In this document: positions 1-5,599 of the stretch, piece by piece
Layout: each line of letters starts with the position of its first letter
Numbering within the stretch: position 1 is the stretch's first letter
Origin: Deltaproteobacteria bacterium
GTDB lineage: Bacteria; Desulfobacterota; DSM-4660; Desulfatiglandales; Desulfatiglandaceae
Reading direction: 5' to 3'
Assembly (NCBI GenBank): GCA_003646995.1
Contig: QMLZ01000151.1
Location: 1 to 6,952 of the forward strand
Length of the DNA: 6,952 nt
Notes under the pieces: generated by a model
Databases searched by the model: none
What the model was told of the DNA's origin: nothing
What the model saw: the letters and a program-made list of their open reading frames with translations, nothing else
Program-made: the position numbers and the translations under genes

Positions 1-147
1 AAAACGCCGCTCAAAGTCCTCCGGTGTGACCAATACCGCCCTTATCTTTCTGCCTTTGGAGATATAAATGGGCTGACCTGTCTTTTCCAGACGGTCCAAA
101 ATTTCGCCCAGGTTATTTCTCACCTTCAGTGCATTAACCTCCTCCAT
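1..147 (-). CDS. Phd/YefM-type antitoxin, N-terminal part (runs off left edge)
   Basis: The first 49 codons are visible and no stop is reached before the window edge. The protein starts MEEVNALKVRNNLGEIL, followed by PIYISKGRKIRAVLV and TPEDFE. This is the layout of Phd/YefM antitoxins: an N-terminal DNA-binding fold with a conserved V..R..LGE.L segment and a PI.I.K.GK..AVL strand. Such proteins repress their own promoter and neutralise a toxin, usually of the Doc, YoeB/RelE or PIN type, through a C-terminal tail. That tail and the toxin gene, expected further left, lie outside the window. The ATG at 147 is supported by an AGGGAGG ribosome binding site at about 157-163 and by a well-spaced promoter upstream. 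Family assignment is by motif; which toxin it pairs with cannot be told. Confidence 0.8.
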   Translation of the reverse strand, partial: MEEVNALKVRNNLGEILDRLEKTGQPIYISKGRKIRAVLVTPEDFERRF

Positions 148-176
148 TAAGGCCAACCTCCCTAGATTTTTTCCTT

Positions 177-205
177 AGCATAACTGCACTAAATGTATAT
201 GTCAA
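177..205 (-). promoter_or_regulatory. Sigma-70-like promoter of the antitoxin gene
   Basis: On the minus strand a perfect TTGACA -35 box (205-200) is followed after 17 bp by TATGCT (182-177), which keeps TAT...T of the -10 consensus. Transcription would start near 170, about 23 nt before the ATG at 147. TATACA words repeat just upstream of and partly inside the -35 area. Confidence 0.6.
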
Positions 206-213
206 GTGTATAG

Positions 214-225
214 GTGTATATACAC
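214..225. promoter_or_regulatory. Palindrome GTGTATATACAC, candidate operator for autoregulation
   Basis: This is a perfect 12-bp palindrome 8 bp upstream of the -35 box of the antitoxin promoter. Related TATACA half-sites occur at about 207-212 and 194-199. Phd/YefM proteins bind short palindromes at their own promoter, so its place and symmetry fit an operator. That it is bound is inference. It also lies between the antitoxin and the rightward ORF at 255, so it could affect both directions. Confidence 0.4.
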
Positions 226-254
226 ATACGGAGAATAATCATATTACCATCAGA

Positions 255-536
255 ATGAACCTGCCTGGCCTAACCGCACTACTGAAGATTGTTAATTGTC
301 ACATTACCAAAGTGAAATTGAAATATCATCATTATAAGAAAGTCAACGAGCCCGGAGAAGTCCGCCCTGAAGTCAATTTGGCAAATTTTATGGAGCGCAC
401 CACACCTCAGGTCGAAGGTCCGGAACGTGATATATCTCTTGGCAAGTTTCAATGCGACAATGATGTGGATATCCCAGAAAATCCTGGCGAAACCAGGATT
501 GGAGATAATCAGCCCGAGCCCGATATTTCTCCATAA
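255..536 (+). CDS. Doubtful hypothetical protein (93 aa)
   Basis: This is an open frame of 93 codons starting MNLPGLTALLK and ending QPEPDISP. I recognise no family. The C-terminal half is acidic and proline-rich, and no membrane segment is visible. Upstream there is only GGAGAA at 230-235, about 20 nt from the ATG, which is too far for a normal ribosome binding site. A perfect hairpin (480-500) lies inside the frame. The opposite strand also carries short open frames here, so this may be a chance ORF or the relic of a lost gene. It is listed because it is the only sizeable plus-strand frame between the antitoxin and the R-M locus. Confidence 0.2.
   Translation: MNLPGLTALLKIVNCHITKVKLKYHHYKKVNEPGEVRPEVNLANFMERTTPQVEGPERDISLGKFQCDNDVDIPENPGETRIGDNQPEPDISP
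480..500. repeat. Perfect 8-bp inverted repeat (hairpin)
   Basis: AATCCTGG (480-487) pairs perfectly with CCAGGATT (493-500) across a CGAAA loop. No T-run follows on either strand, so it is not a standard intrinsic terminator. It lies inside the doubtful 93-aa frame and its role is unknown. Confidence 0.45.
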
Positions 537-678
537 CCCATCCCACTCTGCTTGGTTTCTTGATTTTCGTTTTTGTATGAACTGCTCTCTATGAGCTGCG
601 GCTTTTTCTCAGTCTCTCCTTTGCCTTCCAATCGGGATCGACCATCCTGAAATACCACCTGCCTCCTATGTTGAAGCA

Positions 679-753
679 AGCCTTCTTTTTAGGACCGACG
701 CTGGTATCCATAACTTCTTCCACGTCCACGCCAGGAACCATTGGTTTATCTAA
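679..753 (+). pseudogene. Relic of a methyltransferase 3' end (related to the gene ending at 3728)
   Basis: Read from 679, this stretch gives SLLFRTDAGIHNFFHVHARN and then HWFI and a TAA at 751-753. The C-terminus of the intact methyltransferase downstream reads SLFGANPVIHDSFRVHPRNY. The shared pattern SL-F, IH, F, VH-RN, plus 83% nucleotide identity over the linked repeat, shows common descent. The intact gene's stop codon position has changed to TGG here (742-744). Upstream of about 679 I see no convincing similarity, and an in-frame TGA lies at 591-593, so the rest of the gene is gone. It cannot make a working enzyme and is read as the footprint of an older, related R-M copy. Confidence 0.6.
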
Positions 754-821
754 GGATAGGCACCCTATGGCTGGAAAATCTAAGAAGGGAGGCAAAGCTT
801 GGCATAGTTAGGCAGAGAAAA
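705..821 (+). repeat. Left copy of 117-bp imperfect direct repeat flanking the R-M genes
   Basis: By hand alignment this copy matches 3689-3805 without gaps at 97 of 117 positions (about 83%). Shared landmarks are CCAGGAAC, GCAC-CTATGGCTG, AAGAAGGGA and TTGGCATAGT-AGGCAG. The left half corresponds to the last codons of the methyltransferase and the right half to the DNA just after its stop. Similarity fades to the left, though some coding-level likeness reaches back to about 679. Confidence 0.75.
767..811 (+). pseudogene. Left copy of a mini-ORF that follows the methyltransferase, cut by TAG
   Basis: The frame reads MAGKSKKGGKAWHS and stops at TAG (809-811). The right copy at 3751 reads MAVKPKKGYKGWHS and continues because that codon is CAG. 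Both copies have a (T)(A/T)AGGAT Shine-Dalgarno-like word about 10 nt before the ATG. Ten of 14 residues agree, but most codon differences change the amino acid, so this may not be selected protein sequence. Confidence 0.3.
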
Positions 822-1062
822 TGACCGATTATGGCTTCACGCTAGGTAGAAAAATCAGGTCTCTGAGGCTATACGCCTCTTGGGCACACGTAGTTAGCGT
901 ATACACGGGACGTACTACTCGCCAACACAGCCTAAGGTTTCAAAGAGAGCGAAACACTGCGACGTGTTTCCCAGGACTTTTTTGGATTTTGTCTCTGATC
1001 CATATCAGTCGGTAACACCCCAAGTCACGTCTTCACAGTTCACAACATAACACAGAGATTTT
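822..1062. other. Gene-poor spacer between left repeat and R-M promoter
   Basis: A 64-codon plus-strand frame (821-1015) is present. It has no good ribosome binding site, and its residues look random after LGRKIRSLR. Apart from the hairpin at 951-970, I see no gene, tRNA or repeat here. Confidence 0.5.
951..983 (+). terminator. Hairpin with a delayed T-run, weak terminator candidate
   Basis: GAAACAC (951-957) pairs perfectly with GTGTTTC (964-970) around a 6-nt loop, and six Ts occur at 978-983. The 7-nt gap between stem and T-run is longer than in typical intrinsic terminators. If it acts, it would shield the R-M operon from rightward read-through. An operator is an equal alternative. Confidence 0.25.
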
Positions 1063-1091
1063 TTGTATTTTCATTACAGAAATCTTATGAT
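1063..1091 (+). promoter_or_regulatory. Candidate promoter of the R-M operon
   Basis: TTGTAT (1063-1068) and TATGAT (1086-1091) are separated by 17 bp, matching four of six and five of six consensus bases. Transcription would begin near 1098, giving a leader of about 55 nt before the nuclease ATG at 1153. Confidence 0.4.
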
Positions 1092-1152
1092 ATTCGTTAG
1101 TTAGAATTCAAGGTTAGGCCACAAGGCTTGCAAGACATCGAGAGAGCGATAG

Positions 1153-2106
1153 ATGGGAGTCAACTTAGATAAGCCACAGCGGTGGAAGGAGGACATTGCA
1201 GCTTCAGTAGATCTATATAACGATTGGTTCTTGAGGTTCGCCCCAAAAACATACCGGGAAGAACGACAAAAGGCCACAAAAGAAGTTGAGGGCATGTTGA
1301 AGCGCACAGAGTATCTGCGGCATCTCACATATGAAGAACTAAAGGCCAACCCCTCAATTCTTTTCGCCTTGCGAATGTCCACGGCTCCGCCAATTGCCCG
1401 AAATCGGCTAGTTGGACTGGCTGGTGTCTCAAAAAATTTGGTAAGCAACATGGAGTTGCAGCATCGCCTGCCCCCAATGGTGGAGGAAACAACATTGAAC
1501 CACGATCTATCGAAGATTGTGGGGATGATCTTACAGCTCATTGATATGGATATTTTTCCCTGGCTCGAACAAGGGCGAAATCCCACAAAACAGGAGTCCT
1601 TTAGAGCTGCAACTATTGTCGCGGATCGCCTCTGCGGGGCTAATGCAAACCCTATTATCCGGAACGCCCAAGAGAAGAGGCAATTAGGTAAGATCAAGAT
1701 TTGGCTGGAAAAGGGTGGATACAAAAATGTCTCCGGAAGGGCATCGCTCGACAATTTGAAGGCAGGAGAATTTGCCTTCCGCTTGAACGTTCCCGGGTTG
1801 AGGGAAGATGGGAAACCTGTTAACATCCCGGTAGATGTCGTTGTGATGCCCAGAAAAGCAAACACAGGTGACCTGCCTTTGCTTATCGAGGCAAAATCCG
1901 CAGGTGACTTTACCAATACGAACAAGAGACGCAAAGAGGAAGCCACAAAGATCAACCAGATTCGAAGGCAGTTTGGAGACAACGTTCGATATATTCTATT
2001 CCTCTGTGGCTACTTCGATAGCGGTTATCTCGGCTATGAAGCAGCAGAAGGAATTGACTGGATATGGGAACACAGAATTGACGATTTAGGAGAGTTTGGG
2101 CTGTGA
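1153..2106 (+). CDS. XamI-like Type II restriction endonuclease
   Basis: This 317-aa protein resembles the XamI restriction endonuclease family (Pfam RE_XamI), whose founding member cuts GTCGAC. Family-like segments are NLDKPQRWKEDIAASVDLYN (residues 4-23), LRMSTAPPIARNRLVGLAGV (73-92) and the C-terminal core. The core carries a PD-(D/E)xK pattern: PVD at 226-228, 17 residues, then E246-A-K248, followed by the basic tract NKRRK. The enzyme should make double-strand breaks in unmodified DNA using a divalent metal. ATG 1153 directly follows an in-frame TAG, so no earlier start exists in this frame. GAGAGAG at 1140-1146 is a fair ribosome binding site. The stop overlaps the methyltransferase start by 4 nt, so both genes form one translationally coupled operon. 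Length is normal and no lesion is seen. The family call is from memory of motifs; the exact target is inferred. Confidence 0.8.
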   Translation: MGVNLDKPQRWKEDIAASVDLYNDWFLRFAPKTYREERQKATKEVEGMLKRTEYLRHLTYEELKANPSILFALRMSTAPPIARNRLVGLAGVSKNLVSNMELQHRLPPMVEETTLNHDLSKIVGMILQLIDMDIFPWLEQGRNPTKQESFRAATIVADRLCGANANPIIRNAQEKRQLGKIKIWLEKGGYKNVSGRASLDNLKAGEFAFRLNVPGLREDGKPVNIPVDVVVMPRKANTGDLPLLIEAKSAGDFTNTNKRRKEEATKINQIRRQFGDNVRYILFLCGYFDSGYLGYEAAEGIDWIWEHRIDDLGEFGL

Positions 2107-3728
2107 ATGAGGGCCGTGAAAAAGCACGACAGGAACTTCTTAAAAAACTAGATTCTACCAAAAAGGACTCTGAGCGTAACCGTCTTGGCCAGTTTGCCAC
2201 ACCATTTGAGCTAGCGTCGGAAATCATCCATCGGGCTGTTACTATGCTGCCATCGGATACAGAGATTCGTTTCCTCGAACCCGGTTTTGGAACGGGCACT
2301 TTCTATTCTGCCCTTATGAACTCCCCTTTCGTGAAACGCGTACAACTGGCTCATGGCTTTGAAATAGATCCTAGTTATGGAGAAGCTGCAAGTTGGCTTT
2401 GGCGTGGTCTCGGCTTGCGCCTCACAATCGCCGATTTCACGAAAGTTGCCCCCCCCAAGGCAGAAGATGCAAAATTCAATCTAGTGGTATGTAATCCACC
2501 ATATGTCCGTCACCACCATCTGTCCCAAGCGCAAAAGAAGGAGCTTCAGTCCAAGGTAGCACAATATATTGGACTGAAGATCAATGGGTTGAGCGGCTTA
2601 TATACATATTTCCTGCTTCTGTCAAAGATGTGGATGTCTGAAGACGGAGTGGGTGCGTGGCTTATTCCAAGTGAGTTTATGGATGTGAATTATGGCCAGG
2701 CAGTAAAACAATTTCTCTTGGAAAAGGTAACTCTCCAGGAAATCCACCGATTTGACCCCGAAGAGGTGCAATTTGACGATGCTCTCGTGTCTTCGGCAAT
2801 TGTGTTCTTTACTAACTCACCACCGTCCAAAGGCCACAAAATCCGTTTTTCATGGGGTGGGAGCTTACTGCGCCCGCGTCTATCCGAAAGCGTCGATGCC
2901 GAATACTTGCGCCATCTTCCGAAATGGTCAGCCTTACCCAAGAAAAGCGGCGAGTATCCACGGCCTAGTCATGACAAAATATTGGCAGACATATTCACAA
3001 TCAAAAGGGGCGTAGCCACGGGAGGCAATCGGTTCTTTATTATTACGCCAGAGCAAGCCAGTGAATACCAGATCCCACCACAATTCTTGATCCCTATTCT
3101 TCCCAGTCCGAGATATCTAGAGACCAACGAGGTAACAGCAGATAACAACGGAATGCCTAAGATTAAGAAACAGCTCTTCTTGCTCTCCTGCAACTGGCCA
3201 GAGGAATGGATCCGTTTGAAATACCCTTCTCTCTGGCAATATTTCAAACGTGGCATGGACGAGGCCGTACATGAACGATACTTGTGCCAACACCGCTCAC
3301 CTTGGTATGCCCAGGAGGTCCGACCACCAGCCCCGCTTTTGTGTACCTACATGGGAAGAAAAACGAAAAAGGATGCTAATCCGTTCCGATTCATCCTAAA
3401 TTGGTCTAAGGCGACCGCTCCAAACGTATATTTGATGCTCTATCCTAAGCAGCCGCTATCATCTCTTTTGAGCAGCAAACCTGGTCTGCTAAAACGGGTT
3501 TGGAAAGCACTGTCTGCTATTTCAGTTGAGGTGTTTCTGGGTGAGGGAAGGGTTTATGGCGGAGGGCTGTACAAGATGGAACCGAGGGAATTAGGCAATA
3601 TCCCGGCGAACACTGTGCTAGAGGTGCTATCCCCCGAGATGGACTCCATGAGAGTTGGACAGTTAAGCCTCTTTGGAGCTAACCCTGTTATCCATGACTC
3701 CTTCCGCGTCCACCCCAGGAACTATTAA
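2103..3728 (+). CDS. Type II N6-adenine DNA methyltransferase (Eco57I/TaqI type)
   Basis: This 541-aa enzyme transfers a methyl group from S-adenosylmethionine to adenine in the target site and so protects host DNA from the nuclease encoded just upstream. Motifs appear in gamma-class order: motif X GQFATPFELA (29-38), motif I FLEPGFGTGTF (57-67), motif II GFEIDP (85-90), motif III IADFT (109-113), catalytic motif IV NPPY (131-134) and FDDALVSSAIVFF (224-236). The target-recognition part begins at IKRGVATGGNRFF (300-312) and ends with GGGLYKMEPREL (487-498), as in Eco57I-type enzymes. The GTG start lies in GTGA, overlapping the nuclease stop by 4 nt; TAGGAGAG at 2087-2094 is a good ribosome binding site 8 nt upstream. 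The last 13 codons lie inside the right copy of the flanking repeat. It appears intact. With the nuclease it suggests a GTCGAC system. Confidence 0.88.
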   Translation: MNEGREKARQELLKKLDSTKKDSERNRLGQFATPFELASEIIHRAVTMLPSDTEIRFLEPGFGTGTFYSALMNSPFVKRVQLAHGFEIDPSYGEAASWLWRGLGLRLTIADFTKVAPPKAEDAKFNLVVCNPPYVRHHHLSQAQKKELQSKVAQYIGLKINGLSGLYTYFLLLSKMWMSEDGVGAWLIPSEFMDVNYGQAVKQFLLEKVTLQEIHRFDPEEVQFDDALVSSAIVFFTNSPPSKGHKIRFSWGGSLLRPRLSESVDAEYLRHLPKWSALPKKSGEYPRPSHDKILADIFTIKRGVATGGNRFFIITPEQASEYQIPPQFLIPILPSPRYLETNEVTADNNGMPKIKKQLFLLSCNWPEEWIRLKYPSLWQYFKRGMDEAVHERYLCQHRSPWYAQEVRPPAPLLCTYMGRKTKKDANPFRFILNWSKATAPNVYLMLYPKQPLSSLLSSKPGLLKRVWKALSAISVEVFLGEGRVYGGGLYKMEPRELGNIPANTVLEVLSPEMDSMRVGQLSLFGANPVIHDSFRVHPRNY

Positions 3729-3805
3729 TTCATCTTAGGATACGCACTCTATGGCTGTAAAACCAAAGAAGGGATATAAAGGTTGGCATAGTCAGGCAGG
3801 GAAAA
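3689..3805 (+). repeat. Right copy of 117-bp imperfect direct repeat
   Basis: This copy matches 705-821 at 97 of 117 positions. It spans the last 13 codons of the intact methyltransferase gene and 77 bp after its stop. Same-strand orientation means recombination between the copies would delete about 2984 bp, including the whole nuclease gene and most of the methyltransferase gene. Confidence 0.75.
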
Positions 3806-3846
3806 ATTTCAGGGCGATTTTAGGTACAACCAGATTAGCCCAATAA
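3751..3846 (+). CDS. Possible 31-aa basic small protein after the methyltransferase
   Basis: The frame MAVKPKKGYKGWHSQAGK... ends in RLAQ and TAA. It starts 22 nt after the methyltransferase stop, with TTAGGAT about 10 nt before the ATG. It is lysine-rich, with no membrane segment or known motif. The first 14 codons are shared with the left repeat copy, where a TAG interrupts them. It could be a real third cistron of the R-M operon or just repeated DNA. The last 38 nt overlap an antisense small ORF. Confidence 0.25.
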   Translation: MAVKPKKGYKGWHSQAGKNFRAILGTTRLAQ

Positions 3847-3955
3847 CCAGATAGCCTAGGAACCGAACAAAGCCGAAAACAATGAAAAAAATAGGAATCG
3901 AAAGGTTAGCCAACTCCACAAAGAAGGCAGGGTCAAAGAGGCTGCCCCTTGTCAT
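3809..3955 (-). CDS. Possible 48-aa membrane peptide
   Basis: On the minus strand an ATG frame reads MTRGSLFDPAFFVELANLS and then a strongly hydrophobic run (residues 19-46, IPIFFIVFGFVRFLGYLVI and on to WLYLKSP), ending in TGA at 3809-3811. The run is long enough for one membrane helix. The frame is open upstream to a TAA starting at 3994. No strong ribosome binding site precedes the ATG; GAAGAA is the best candidate. No family is recognised. It may be a small membrane protein, the tail of a lost membrane protein, or chance. Confidence 0.3.
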   Translation of the reverse strand: MTRGSLFDPAFFVELANLSIPIFFIVFGFVRFLGYLVIGLIWLYLKSP

Positions 3956-4001
3956 GTGTTTCTTCGGATTATCTACCCGACTGTAAGCACTTTACTTGCC
4001 T

Positions 4002-4214
4002 TTATAACTGGTTTCTATAATACCCATACCAAATGCGGTAATCCGCATAACTCACACATCCATCACCATCATAGTCTGCATCTACAATAAACCCTTCCTG
4101 CCCTTCACACTTGCCCAAGGTGCTGCGGAAGATGGAATAGTCGGTGGCATCGATGGTGCCGTCACCATTCAGGTCGCCGGGGATTCCTTGGCTTGTATTT
4201 GGATCTGTTTCTCC
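4002..4214 (-). other. Orphaned dockerin-like module behind an in-frame TAA
   Basis: These 70 codons are in the same frame as the repeat region but lie after the TAA at 4215-4217. They read GETDPNTSQGIPG, then two calcium-loop segments: DLNGDGTIDATDYSIF and DADYDGDGCVSYADYRIWYG. Each loop has the D-x-N/D-x-D-G-x-x-D/S spacing of F-hand/dockerin repeats and is followed by a short helix. Type I dockerins bind cohesins on scaffold or surface proteins; similar duplexes also end many non-cellulosomal exported proteins. Confidence 0.7.
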
Positions 4215-4445
4215 TTAATCCAGCTCAACGGCTCCATTCTTATTAATATCTTCCTCTCCGTCGCTAACTCCATCCCCATCTGTGTCTGCCTTCGTGGGAT
4301 CTGTCACTGAGCTAGGATCAGCGTCAGGTACGAAGTGGCCTGCAGATTGATCCGTCGCGTCTGGATTCTGAGGTTCTGTCAAACCAATCTCAGTTCCGTC
4401 GTAAATTCCGTCTCCGTCGGTATCAGGATTACTTGGGTCGGTTTC
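4212..4445 (-). repeat. Second unit of the 77-78-residue tandem repeat
   Basis: It begins ETDPSNPDTDGDGIYDGTE and contains HFVPDADPSSVTDP and DTDGDGVSDGEED. It mirrors the adjacent unit at 4446-4676. The TAA falls near the end of this unit, at the place where the first unit has alanine before GETDP. Confidence 0.65.
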
Positions 4446-5114
4446 CCCAGCACTTACATCAATATATCCATCATGGTTTTTGTCTTCATTCCCGTCTATG
4501 ATGCCATCATGATCGCTATCGGCATCAGTAGGATCAGTTGTCATTGAAGGATCTTCATCAGCAACAAAGAAGCCCGCACCGATATCGGTGTCGTCCGTTT
4601 CTGGCTGGGTTAACCCCTTTTCCGTACCGTCATAAATCCCGTCCCCGTCTGTGTCAGGATTTTTTGGGTCTGTTTCCCACGGCTCCGCTACTCCATTGTT
4701 ATTTAGCTCTTCCAAACCAGAAGGATTCCCATCAATCAAACCATCGTCGTCAGAGTCGCTGTCTACAGGAGATGTTTCGTTGGATTCGTCATATATATTG
4801 TCAAGGTTGTTGTCTTCAAGATAGTCCGGTATCCCATCCTTGTCGCGGTCTTTTACACAAGTGAATGAGCTTCGTTCGATTTCAGCCACAATCGTATGTT
4901 TATCCCAATTTCTGGAGTCAACCGCTTCCACCGTGATGAAATACTCCCCGTCGACAAGGTGTTCTGTGTTCCATCTCCTTGTTTCCCATAAATTGCGCCC
5001 AATTTTCTCGAGTATACCATGACTAACTAGTAAAAATGAACCAAAGAGATCCTGCCGATATACCCTGTATAGAACGGTTAAGTTCCCCAATTCGTCCTCT
5101 GTGTCAAACACCAA
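4215..5114 (-). CDS. Intact-frame fragment of the broken gene: linker plus thrombospondin-type-3-like repeats
   Basis: This 299-codon open stretch would be called as a gene, but its nominal start is an internal TTG with no ribosome binding site, and the same frame continues upstream (TKYYSEKLNPYYTPVPKT) to the frameshift near 5234. Residues 1-85 look like a beta-sandwich linker (TVLYRVYR, GEYFITVEAVDSRNWDKH). From about residue 89 on the chain is DxDxDG-type calcium-binding repeats: DRDKDGIPD, DSDSDDDGLIDG, DTDGDGIYDG (twice), DSDHDGIIDG, DTDGDGVSDG. Such repeats make rigid, calcium-loaded stalks in exported proteins. The fragment stops at TAA where the dockerin-like tail should follow. It has no signal peptide of its own. 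Confidence 0.55.
   Translation of the reverse strand: MVFDTEDELGNLTVLYRVYRQDLFGSFLLVSHGILEKIGRNLWETRRWNTEHLVDGEYFITVEAVDSRNWDKHTIVAEIERSSFTCVKDRDKDGIPDYLEDNNLDNIYDESNETSPVDSDSDDDGLIDGNPSGLEELNNNGVAEPWETDPKNPDTDGDGIYDGTEKGLTQPETDDTDIGAGFFVADEDPSMTTDPTDADSDHDGIIDGNEDKNHDGYIDVSAGETDPSNPDTDGDGIYDGTEIGLTEPQNPDATDQSAGHFVPDADPSSVTDPTKADTDGDGVSDGEEDINKNGAVELD
4446..4676 (-). repeat. First unit of the 77-residue tandem repeat
   Basis: It begins ETDPKNPDTDGDGIYDGTE and contains FFVADEDPSMTTDP and DSDHDGIIDGNED, in the same order as the unit at 4212-4445. This points to internal duplication within the calcium-binding stalk. Confidence 0.65.
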
Positions 5115-5122
5115 GGCCCTTA

Positions 5123-5599
5123 TTACTGCATTCTCCGTTTTAGGAACTGGTGTATAGTAGGGGTTAAGTTTTTCAGAGTAGTACTTGGTAACAGGAGAAG
5201 TAACGAGTATGATAGGAAATTGCTTCTGTTCGTCCTTTTAATAATGACAGATCTGGTCGTCAAGCCTTTGTTATCAACGGCACAGATCCTAAAAACTCCG
5301 CTCCTGAGATCCCCTGTCGTAACATGAAGAACTTTCTTGAACACCATTTCATCTGACACATGATAGTGGCCAAATATGTAGGCAGACACTTTTTCATTAT
5401 CCAATTCATCTATTGGCCATTTACCACCCCTATCTTTATAGGCACTCAAGAATTCTGGATCGAAAAGACCTGGCAGGTACTCAAAGTACTTTTTGAAAGG
5501 CGAAGGGTAGTGCAAGGTTTGAGCGGCATCGTGGCCAAAAACAAAAGCTAGGCTTTCCTCTCTGGCTCTTGCACTGAGTGCATCATGTAGGACGTTCAT
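5123..5599 (-). CDS. Intact-frame fragment of the broken gene: C-terminal half of metallophosphoesterase
   Basis: This 158-codon stretch starts at an internal ATG; the same frame is open upstream for 70 more codons to the TAG at 5810. It carries the later metal-binding signatures of the calcineurin-like phosphoesterase fold: FVFGHD and YIFGHYH, then HVTTGDLRSG. The last ~40 residues after SVIIK (RTNRSNF through FLKRRMQ) are out-of-frame translation past the frameshift and do not belong to the protein. Alone it lacks the GD and GNHD motifs, which lie upstream of the TAG, so it cannot form the two-metal site. Best treated as part of the pseudogene. Confidence 0.5.
   Translation of the reverse strand: MNVLHDALSARAREESLAFVFGHDAAQTLHYPSPFKKYFEYLPGLFDPEFLSAYKDRGGKWPIDELDNEKVSAYIFGHYHVSDEMVFKKVLHVTTGDLRSGVFRICAVDNKGLTTRSVIIKRTNRSNFLSYSLLLLLPSTTLKNLTPTIHQFLKRRMQ

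Noticed and set aside
589..795. 68-codon minus-strand frame
   Set aside because: Most of it is antisense to the repeat and the methyltransferase relic, and the counterpart frame is not open in the right repeat copy.
821..1015. 64-codon plus-strand frame containing LGRKIRSLR, which recalls the first helix of XRE regulators (a possible R-M controller)
   Set aside because: Only nine residues look right; the rest has no helix-turn-helix pattern and there is no ribosome binding site.
1101..1982. Long minus-strand frame opposite the nuclease gene
   Set aside because: It is the mirror of a well-supported coding frame and its translation shows no recognisable domain.
4335..5022. Plus-strand frames across the calcium-repeat region
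   Set aside because: They are shadows of the low-complexity aspartate-rich coding sequence on the minus strand.
5226..5245. Programmed -1 frameshifting at AAAAGG
   Set aside because: The 0-frame codons ATT AAA AGG do not fit a slippery heptamer, and other disabling lesions are present in the same gene.
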